DNA of 64,000 nucleotides from Angustibacter luteus. GTDB taxonomy: Bacteria; Actinomycetota; Actinomycetes; Actinomycetales; Angustibacteraceae. The position numbers and the translations under genes are program-made. Below, piece by piece: positions 57,954 through 64,000 of the stretch. Below the pieces are notes generated by a model. The model ran no database searches. It saw nothing but the letters and a program-made list of their open reading frames with translations, and had not been told where the DNA came from. The stretch is taken from contig NZ_BAABFP010000002.1 in NCBI RefSeq assembly GCF_039541115.1, positions 620,001 to 684,000 on the forward strand. Direction: 5' to 3'. Every line of letters starts with the position of its first letter. Position 1 is the first letter of the stretch.

Positions 57954-59045
57954 ATGCGGATCCTCGCCGTCACCACCTGGTACCCGAGCGACGAGAACCC
58001 TGTTGTGGGCGTCTTCGTGCAGCGGCACCTGGCCGCCATCGCCGCCCGGCACGACGTCCGGGTCGCGCACGTCACCGGCTCCACGACGGGCGAGCCCGCC
58101 GGCTCACCGTCAACACCGCCGGTCCACAGGTACTCGAAGGTGCCCACCTCGCTGGTCGGCGACGCTCGGGCGTTGCGGGCACACGCGGCGCGATGGCGGC
58201 CCGACGTCGTGCACACGATGGCCTTCTCGTCACTGCCCTGGGGTGCCGTGGCCCGCGGGCCCAGCACCTGGGTGCACACCGAGCACTGGTCCGGTGTCAG
58301 CGACCCCGCCTCGGCCGGGCGGTACTGGTCGGCGCTGCGCGGGTCCCGCCACCTGCTCCGGTGGCCGCACCTGGTGACGTCGGTCAGCTCCTACCTCGAT
58401 GAGCGGGTTGCGCCCTTCACGCGGGACGGCGCGCACGTGGTCGTGCCGAACGTGGTCGCCGGCCCGGAGCAGCCGCTGCCGTGGCTCGCCCAGGCACCCG
58501 GAACGATGAACCTGCTCAGCGTCGGCGGCCTGAACGCCATCAAGAACCCGCTGCTCGCCGTCGAGACCCTGGCCGAGCTGCGGCGGCGTGGTCACCAGGC
58601 CTCGCTGCGCTGGGCCGGGAGCGGCGCCCTGCAGGTCGCCGTCCGCAGCCGTTCCGTCGAGCTGGGGGTGGGCGACCACCTGGAGCTGGTGGGCCAGGTG
58701 CCCCCCGACCAGCTCGCCCAGCACCACGGCTGGTCCACCTGCTTCCTGCTGCCGAGCGAGCACGAGACGTTCTGCGTCGCGGGCGCTGAAGCGCTGCTCC
58801 ACGGGCGACCCGTCGTCCTGGGCGGCACCGGCGGCCAGCGTGACTTCGTCACTGCCGACCTCGGCCGCCTCGTGGCCCAGCGCAGCCCGACGGCGTACGC
58901 CGACGCGGTCGAGGACGCCCACACCCGGCTGGTCGGCCGGGACCCTGAGACGTTCGCAGCACCCGTGCGAGCCAGGTTCAACCCGGTCGCCGTGGCCGAC
59001 GACTTCGACGAGGCGTACGCCGTGGCCCGGTCGCGGCGCGGATAG
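57954..59045 (+). CDS. GT4-type glycosyltransferase
   Basis: 363 residues. The N-terminal domain opens ILAVTTWYPSDENPVVGVFVQRH, the typical acceptor-site start of GT4 enzymes in polysaccharide clusters. The donor domain has LLSVGGLNAIKNPLLAVE and the E-x7-E-like region HETFCVAGAEALLHGRPVV. Another feature is HTEHWSGV, which recurs in this subfamily. It probably adds one sugar, perhaps the diacetamido-uronate made by the neighbouring genes. ATG 57954 follows a TAGGAT box by eight bases. Its stop codon lies 11 bases before the epimerase gene. Confidence 0.9.
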   Translation: MRILAVTTWYPSDENPVVGVFVQRHLAAIAARHDVRVAHVTGSTTGEPAGSPSTPPVHRYSKVPTSLVGDARALRAHAARWRPDVVHTMAFSSLPWGAVARGPSTWVHTEHWSGVSDPASAGRYWSALRGSRHLLRWPHLVTSVSSYLDERVAPFTRDGAHVVVPNVVAGPEQPLPWLAQAPGTMNLLSVGGLNAIKNPLLAVETLAELRRRGHQASLRWAGSGALQVAVRSRSVELGVGDHLELVGQVPPDQLAQHHGWSTCFLLPSEHETFCVAGAEALLHGRPVVLGGTGGQRDFVTADLGRLVAQRSPTAYADAVEDAHTRLVGRDPETFAAPVRARFNPVAVADDFDEAYAVARSRRG

Positions 59046-59048
59046 ACT
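59043..59048 (+). promoter_or_regulatory. -10-like element before the epimerase gene
   Basis: TAGACT, overlapping the upstream stop codon, eight bases before GTG 59057. It could also be chance, since co-transcription from 57940 is likely. Confidence 0.3.
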
Positions 59049-59056
59049 CCTGCGCC

Positions 59057-60130
59057 GTGAAGGTACTCAGCGTCGTCGGCGCCCGACCGCAGTTCGTCAA
59101 GCTCGCCCCGGTCGCCGAGGCGTTGGCCGGGCGCTGCGAGCACGTCATCGTGCACACCGGACAGCACTACGACGCACGGCTGTCCGACGTGTTCTTCGCC
59201 GACCTGAAGATCCCGGCGCCCGACGTGCACCTGGGGATCGGATCGGCGAGCCACGGCCACCAGACCGGCGCGATGCTCGCCGGGATCGAGGACGTCTTGC
59301 TGGCACAGCGGCCGGACTGGGTGCTCGTCTACGGCGACACCAACTCGACGCTGGCCGCCACCGTCGCCGCCGTGAAGCTGCACCAGAAGGTCGCCCACCT
59401 CGAGGCCGGTCTGCGCTCCTTCAACCGGCGGATGCCGGAGGAGCACAACCGGGTGCTCACCGACCACGCCGCCGACCTGTGCCTGGCGCCGACCGAGGTG
59501 GCGATGGGTCACCTGCGCGACGAGGGACTGGCCGCTCGCAGCACGATGGTCGGCGACGTGATGACGGACGTCTGCCTGCGGGTCGCGCAGGCGGTGCAGG
59601 ACGAGCCGCCGACGACGGCCGGGGTCGACCCCGAGCAGGGCTACTACCTGGCCACCATCCACCGCGCCGAGAACACCGACGACCCGCAGCGGCTGCACCG
59701 GGTGGTTGAGTCGCTGGCCGCGCTGGACCACCCCGTGCTCCTGCTGGCGCACCCGCGGCTGGTGGCCACTGCCGAACGCCAGGGGCTGCCCCTCGCCCAG
59801 GGATCCGTCGTCGTTGCCGAGCCGCAGCCCTACCCCGAGCTGATCAGGTTGGCGCTGCACTCCCGCGGCGTCGTCACCGACTCCGGTGGCCTGCAGAAGG
59901 AGGCGTTCCTGCTGCGGGTGCCGTGTACGACCCTGCGCACCGAGACCGAGTGGACCGAGACCGTCGACCTCGGCTGGAACGTCCTGGACGGTGACCTGGT
60001 CGACGTCGCGGCCGCTGCCGCCCGCCCCGAGCCACCCGCGACCGATGCAGCCCCGTACGGCGACGGGCACGCGGCACAGCGGGTAGCCGCGGTCCTGCTC
60101 GGTGAGACGGGGTCGACCTCGGAGAGCTAG
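59057..60130 (+). CDS. Non-hydrolysing UDP-GlcNAc-type 2-epimerase (WecB/WbpI family)
   Basis: 357 residues. The GT-B-like epimerase fold is marked by SVVGARPQFVKLAP, HTGQHYDARLSDVFF, YGDTNSTLA, HLEAGLRSFNRRMPEEHNR and DSGGLQKEAFLL. Enzymes of this family invert C2 of UDP-GlcNAc or, in WbpI, of UDP-2,3-diacetamido-glucuronate to give the mannuronate. The presence of all four other pathway classes in this cluster favours the WbpI role, which needs a biochemical test. It starts at GTG 59057 and converges with the following GT4 gene with a 4-base overlap. Confidence 0.93.
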   Translation: MKVLSVVGARPQFVKLAPVAEALAGRCEHVIVHTGQHYDARLSDVFFADLKIPAPDVHLGIGSASHGHQTGAMLAGIEDVLLAQRPDWVLVYGDTNSTLAATVAAVKLHQKVAHLEAGLRSFNRRMPEEHNRVLTDHAADLCLAPTEVAMGHLRDEGLAARSTMVGDVMTDVCLRVAQAVQDEPPTTAGVDPEQGYYLATIHRAENTDDPQRLHRVVESLAALDHPVLLLAHPRLVATAERQGLPLAQGSVVVAEPQPYPELIRLALHSRGVVTDSGGLQKEAFLLRVPCTTLRTETEWTETVDLGWNVLDGDLVDVAAAAARPEPPATDAAPYGDGHAAQRVAAVLLGETGSTSES

Positions 60131-61350
60131 CCGGGCAGCCCGATCGCCCGCAGCACGCCGGCCACAGCCTCTCGAGCGACCTGTCGCAGGCTCGCGTGCT
60201 CTCGCGTCCAGTCCGCCAGCCGCGCACGGCGCTCGTCGCTCGGCGGAGCGGCAAAGGCTCGGACCAGACCCTCGGCGACGGCACTCGCGTCGTGGTCCAC
60301 GGCCTCGCCGAGGGCCTCGCGCTCGACCTGCTCGGCAGCTGCGCCGACGCCGGCGTACAGCACCGGCGTCCCGGTTGCCGTGGCCGCCCAGATCTTCGTG
60401 GGTCGGGCGAAGTCGTAGCCCTGACCCGGGACGATGGAGACCAGTGCGCAGGTAGCGTGCCGCTGCCACCGTGCCGCGACCGGCGGCGGAACCACCCCGG
60501 GGAAGTCCACCCGGCCGGGGGCGAGCTCGTCGGCCGCGGCGCGGATCGACGGCAGCGCACTGCCCTGGCCGAGGAACACCAACCGGGCGTCCCGCGGCAG
60601 CCGGTCGAGCACCTGCGCGAAACCGCGCACGAACACGTCAGCACCCTGCCACTCCGACATCGTCCCCGCGTACGCCGCGTAGGGCTCCGGGATCGGCGCC
60701 CCCCGGACCTGAGACCCACCCTCGGGGACGTCGTCCGGGCCGAAGACGTCGGTGTCCACCCCGTTCCCGACGAGCTGTACCGTCTCGGGCCGGACGCCGA
60801 GCAGCAGCAACCGCTCGGTGACGCCCTCGTTGACCGACAGCACGTGCCGGGCTCCGGAGAGCACCCACGACTCAACCGCGCGGACCGCCCGGACGACCGG
60901 TCCGGGCGCGCCGGCGCTGGCCGCCCCGTCACTCCAGACGTCGGCCGCGAACCAGACGTAGGGCACCCGCCGCAGGGCGCACACCACCCGGACGACCAGC
61001 CCCGTCGTCGGCGGCGGCTCGCAGATCACGACGTCGGGACGACGCACGACCAGCAGTCGCAGGACGAGCGGCAGGTCGAAGCTCAGGTACTGCACGTACC
61101 CGCGCACCGTCTGCTGGGCGTCGCGCAGCACCGGCCAGCGGCGGACCCGCACGCCGTCCGGATCCGCGACGTCCGCCGTGCCGGTGGGCGGCCGGGTGGT
61201 CAGCACCTCGACGTCCCAGCCCGCCTCGGCGAAGGCCACCGTCAGGGCGCGCAGCCGGGCGGACGCGGCTGACACCTCCGGCGAGAACAGCCGCGTCACC
61301 ACGACGGCGCGGCGACGGGGCGGGCGCGGGGCTGGTGCGGTGTCGCTCAC
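60127..61350 (-). CDS. GT4-type glycosyltransferase (WbuB-like)
   Basis: 407 residues. VVVTRLFSPEVSAASARLRAL is the start typical of WbuB-like GT4 enzymes, followed by PDVVICEPPPTTGLV, WFAADVWSDGA, the donor-domain AYAGTMSEWQGADVFV and the PTKIWAATATGTPVLY donor-binding segment (a single Glu motif is not obvious). These enzymes often transfer amino-deoxy sugars. GTG 61350 shares bases with the stop of the oxidoreductase gene (GTGA), so it is co-translated with the diacetamido-uronate genes and is a candidate user of their product. Confidence 0.9.
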   Translation of the reverse strand: MSDTAPAPRPPRRRAVVVTRLFSPEVSAASARLRALTVAFAEAGWDVEVLTTRPPTGTADVADPDGVRVRRWPVLRDAQQTVRGYVQYLSFDLPLVLRLLVVRRPDVVICEPPPTTGLVVRVVCALRRVPYVWFAADVWSDGAASAGAPGPVVRAVRAVESWVLSGARHVLSVNEGVTERLLLLGVRPETVQLVGNGVDTDVFGPDDVPEGGSQVRGAPIPEPYAAYAGTMSEWQGADVFVRGFAQVLDRLPRDARLVFLGQGSALPSIRAAADELAPGRVDFPGVVPPPVAARWQRHATCALVSIVPGQGYDFARPTKIWAATATGTPVLYAGVGAAAEQVEREALGEAVDHDASAVAEGLVRAFAAPPSDERRARLADWTREHASLRQVAREAVAGVLRAIGLPG

Positions 61351-62339
61351 GCGAGCTGGACGACGGAGCCGTCGCGGGCCGAGGCAAGCATGGCCTCGGC
61401 CACCTCGACGGTGCGGAGGCCGTCAGCCATGGTCACGATCCCCGAAGGATCGCCGTTGACGGCGTCCCGGAAGGCCTCGTGCTCGACCCGAAGCGGCTCA
61501 CGCTTGGCGAAGGCGAACCGGATGACATCTCCCTCGGAGACGCCCCGGAAGCTGGACACCGAGGCCCACTCCGTCGGCACGGTTCCGTTCGCGTAGAACG
61601 TCAGGTCGGCGTTCAACGTGTCGGCCACGAACGAGCCGCGCTCCCCCGTGACCACGGTCATCCGCTCCTTGAACGGCGACAGCCAGTTCACGAGGTGGCT
61701 GGTCACGACCCCGTTGGCCAGTGACCCGACCGCCGCCACCAGGTCTTCGTGCTCGCGTCCGCTGCGGTGCGTGATCCGGGCGCCGACGCTGGTGAACGGG
61801 CTCTGCGCGACCCAGGCCGTGAGGTCGATGTCGTGGGTCGCGAGGTCCTTCACCACGCCCACGTCCGCGATCCGGGCCGGGAACGGACCCTGACGGCGCG
61901 TCACGATCTGGTAGACCTCGCCGAGCTCTCCGGCCTCGATCCTCGCCCGGGCCTCCTGCAGGGCCGGGTTGAAGCGCTCGATGTGTCCGACGCAGCCCAC
62001 GAGACCCTTCGCCTCGAACGCCTCGACGATCGAGCGCGCGGCCTCGGCGGTCGAGGCCAGCGGCTTCTCGATCATCACGTGCACGCCGGCGTCCGCCAGC
62101 TCGAGGGCGATCTCCTCGTGCAGGCCGGTGGGCGCCGCCACGACGGCGACGTCGATGCCGTGCGCGACCACCTCCGCCACGCTGGACACCAGCGGCAGAC
62201 CGCCGGCCACGGCGTGCGGGTCCCCACCCGGGTCGGCCACGGCGACGAGGTCGACGCCGTCCATCTCCCGCATCACGCGCACGTGGTGCCGGCCCATCAT
62301 CCCCAGCCCGACGACGGCGCCGCGCAAGGTGGCCGGCAT
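61347..62339 (-). CDS. Gfo/Idh/MocA oxidoreductase (WbpB/WlbA type)
   Basis: 330 residues. The N-terminal Rossmann fold has VVGLGMMGRHHVRVM, VVAAPTGLHEEIA and the family EKPLA lysine motif; the C-terminal domain has GHIERFNPAL and KDLATHDIDLTAW. WlbA/WbpB enzymes oxidise C3 of UDP-GlcNAc-uronate with NAD, giving the 3-keto sugar for transamination. The HIERFNP and HDIDL segments suit that group. ATG 62339 overlaps the aminotransferase stop by one base (TGATG), so translation is coupled to it. Confidence 0.92.
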   Translation of the reverse strand: MPATLRGAVVGLGMMGRHHVRVMREMDGVDLVAVADPGGDPHAVAGGLPLVSSVAEVVAHGIDVAVVAAPTGLHEEIALELADAGVHVMIEKPLASTAEAARSIVEAFEAKGLVGCVGHIERFNPALQEARARIEAGELGEVYQIVTRRQGPFPARIADVGVVKDLATHDIDLTAWVAQSPFTSVGARITHRSGREHEDLVAAVGSLANGVVTSHLVNWLSPFKERMTVVTGERGSFVADTLNADLTFYANGTVPTEWASVSSFRGVSEGDVIRFAFAKREPLRVEHEAFRDAVNGDPSGIVTMADGLRTVEVAEAMLASARDGSVVQLA

Positions 62340-63418
62340 CAGGCGCCGGCCCGGACGACGGTGTTGACCGCGGTGACGATGGTCTCGAGGTCGTCCTGGC
62401 TCAGCGAGGGGTGCACGGGCAGCGACAGCACCTCGCGCGCCGCCTGCTCGGTGACCGGCAGGTCCAGGTCGCGCTGGAAAGACGGCAACCGGTGGTTCGG
62501 GATCGGGTAGTAGACCCCGGTGCCGACGCCGTGCTCCTCGCGGAGCGCCTTCGCCGCACCGTCGCGGTCGTCGGCGACCCGGATCGTGTACTGGTGGTAG
62601 ACGTGCACGCAGTCCGCTGCGACCGGCGGGACCACGACCCCCTCGAGGTTGGCGTCGAAGAAGGCCGCGTTCTGCTGACGCTGAGCCGTCCACCCGTCCA
62701 GCTTGGTGAGCTGCACGCGGCCTATCGCGGCGTGGATGTCGGTCATCCGGTTGTTCAGCCCGACGAGCTCGTTCTCGTACTGCTTCTCCATGCCCTGGTT
62801 GCGCAGCAGCCGAACCCGCCGCTCGAGGTCGGCGTCCGCGCAGCTGACCATGCCGCCCTCACCCGACGTCATGTTCTTGGTCGGGTACAGGCTGAACATC
62901 GCGAAGTCACCGAACGTGCCGACGCGCCGACCGTGGTACGAGGCGGCGTGCGCCTGCGCGGCGTCCTCGTACAGGCCCAGGCCGTGGCGGTCGGCGACGG
63001 CCTGCAGGCCGTCCATGTCCGCCGGGTGGCCGTACAGGTGCACGGGCATGATCCCCTTGGTGCGCTCGGTGACCGCCGCCTCGACGGCGGCCGGGTCGAG
63101 GCAGAACTGGTCGAGCTCGATGTCGACGAAGACCGGCGTCGCACCGGTCAGCGCGACCGAGTTGGCGGTTGCCGCGAAGGTGAAGCTGGGCACGATCACC
63201 TCGTCACCCGGCCCCACGCCGGCGGCGAGCAGGCCGAGGTGCTGGCCCGACGTCCCGGAGTTGACGGCCACGCACGTGCGCCCCTCGACGACGTGCTCGG
63301 CGAACTCCTGCTCGAATGCGGCGACCTCAGGGCCCTGTGCCACCATCCCACTGCGTAGGACGCGGTCGACCGCGGCCCGCTCCTCGTCGCCGATGATCGG
63401 CTTGGCTGCGGGAATCAT
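62339..63418 (-). CDS. DegT/DnrJ/EryC1 aminotransferase (WbpE/WlbC type)
   Basis: 359 residues. PLP-dependent sugar aminotransferase with VNSGTSGQHLGLLA (phosphate loop), VPSFTFAATANSV, EDAAQAHAASYHG and the Schiff-base Lys181 in LYPTKNMTSGEGG. It would aminate the 3-keto-UDP-uronate using glutamate. Length and motifs are normal. ATG 63418 overlaps the acetyltransferase stop as ATGA. This makes a coupled chain of acetyltransferase, aminotransferase, oxidoreductase and glycosyltransferase running right to left. Confidence 0.94.
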   Translation of the reverse strand: MIPAAKPIIGDEERAAVDRVLRSGMVAQGPEVAAFEQEFAEHVVEGRTCVAVNSGTSGQHLGLLAAGVGPGDEVIVPSFTFAATANSVALTGATPVFVDIELDQFCLDPAAVEAAVTERTKGIMPVHLYGHPADMDGLQAVADRHGLGLYEDAAQAHAASYHGRRVGTFGDFAMFSLYPTKNMTSGEGGMVSCADADLERRVRLLRNQGMEKQYENELVGLNNRMTDIHAAIGRVQLTKLDGWTAQRQQNAAFFDANLEGVVVPPVAADCVHVYHQYTIRVADDRDGAAKALREEHGVGTGVYYPIPNHRLPSFQRDLDLPVTEQAAREVLSLPVHPSLSQDDLETIVTAVNTVVRAGA

Positions 63419-64000
63419 GCTTCGTCCTCTTCCAGGGTGTCGTCGAGCTCGTGAAAGGTCTGACCGGTCGTGGGGCAACGCCAACCCTCGCCGTGACGCT
63501 CCAGCGGGACACCTGCCGGGCCGACCCAGGCGATGCGCCGAGCCGGCACCCCGGCCACGAGGGCGTAGTCGGGGACGTCGCGGGTCACCACGGCACCCGC
63601 CGCGACGGTCGCCCACCGACCGATGGTGACCGGCGCGATGCAGACCGCACGTGCGCCGACTGCGGCACCGTCCCCGATCGTGACGCCGACCGCCTCCCAG
63701 TCGCTGGCCAGCTTCTGCGACAGGTCCGGGTTGACGGCGCGCGGGTACTGGTCGTTCGTCAGGACCGCGGCTGGGCCGATGAACACCCCGGCACCGAGCA
63801 CCGCCGGCTCGTACACCAGCGCGTAGTTCTGGACCTTGCAGTCGTCGCCCATCACCACACCCGTGCCGATGTACGCGCCGCGACCCACGATGCACCGAGC
63901 GCCCAGGTCGGCACCTTCGCGGACCTGCGACAGGTGCCAGATCTTGCTGTCCTCACCGATCTGCGCGGAGTCCGCGACATCGGCTCCGGGGGCGATGTGA
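63415..64000 (-). CDS. Hexapeptide-repeat N-acetyltransferase (WbpD/WlbB type), 5' end cut by window edge
   Basis: At least 194 codons; the frame is open at the right edge, so the start is missing. It is a left-handed beta-helix protein with the WbpD pattern: GEDSKIWHLSQVREGADLG, GTGVVMGDDCKVQNYALVY, then AAVLTNDQYPRAVN and a trimer-type VAAGAVVTRDVPDYALVAGVPAR end. It would acetylate the 3-amino group of the UDP-sugar with acetyl-CoA. A ~30-residue acidic tail with WRCPTTGQTFHEL follows the usual C-terminus. Upstream genes lie outside the window. Confidence 0.92.
   Translation of the reverse strand, partial: HIAPGADVADSAQIGEDSKIWHLSQVREGADLGARCIVGRGAYIGTGVVMGDDCKVQNYALVYEPAVLGAGVFIGPAAVLTNDQYPRAVNPDLSQKLASDWEAVGVTIGDGAAVGARAVCIAPVTIGRWATVAAGAVVTRDVPDYALVAGVPARRIAWVGPAGVPLERHGEGWRCPTTGQTFHELDDTLEEDEA

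Overview
The window is chromosomal DNA from a very G+C-rich actinobacterium. Supporting signs are G/C-dominated third codon positions, many GTG starts, 4-base ATGA/GTGA gene overlaps, a WhiB regulator, coenzyme F420 genes, DUF3499/DUF5719/TIGR03089 families and a DUF222-HNH gene. A relative of Micrococcales or Kineosporiales fits the gene order, but I cannot name a genus. No rRNA, tRNA, CRISPR array, insertion sequence or origin was seen. Coding density is high: no gene-free gap exceeds 300 bases, and the largest are 28554-28833 and 52594-52842.

Layout. (1) 1-10.0 kb: housekeeping and envelope genes: truncated phosphohexomutase manB, a small zinc-ribbon protein, DUF3499, a metallopeptidase-like protein, a DUF5719/giant-glycosyltransferase pair, whiB, and F420 genes cofD and cofE. 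(2) 10.0-16.3 kb: a mixed stretch with a CDP-glycerol glycerophosphotransferase, an AlkA-like glycosylase, DUF3105, two GNATs, a DUF222-HNH protein and a Suppressor-of-fused protein; the last part (about 13.5-16.3 kb) looks accessory. (3) 16.3-26.6 kb: polysaccharide genes (methyltransferase, flippase-like protein, two glycosyltransferases, a large membrane protein) plus all four dTDP-L-rhamnose genes as two divergent pairs (rmlB/rmlA and rmlD/rmlC). (4) 26.5-30.8 kb: two secreted wall proteins, one with five peptidoglycan-binding domains, one SpoIID-like with a beta-propeller tail. (5) 30.8-48.7 kb: a phosphoglycan or teichoic-acid-like locus: ABC exporter, two CDP-alcohol phosphotransferases, nucleotidyltransferase, Stealth phosphotransferase, a double TagF-like fusion and four GT2 enzymes. 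(6) 48.7-56.5 kb: lipoprotein, subtilase, a nonapeptide-repeat protein with an RDD membrane protein, a beta-helix protein and an acyl-CoA dehydrogenase. (7) 56.5-64 kb: genes for all five enzyme classes of a UDP-2,3-diacetamido-2,3-dideoxy-mannuronate type pathway plus two GT4 enzymes, cut by the right edge.

Together most of the window builds, decorates and exports surface glycans. manB and rml genes supply sugar nucleotides, the 56-64 kb genes supply an acidic diacetamido sugar, CDP-linked chemistry makes the phosphodiester polymer, and the ABC pair exports it.

The strongest non-gene signal is promoter architecture. Many genes carry a -10 hexamer (TANNNT, or variants such as GACACT) ending exactly 6 or 8 bases before the start codon, which implies leaderless mRNAs. 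At rmlD/rmlC one shared element serves both strands, with start codons 18 bp apart. A second notable signal is a 31-codon leader ORF at 45568-45663 whose promoter and first 15 codons closely match those of the acyl-CoA dehydrogenase gene 11 kb away.
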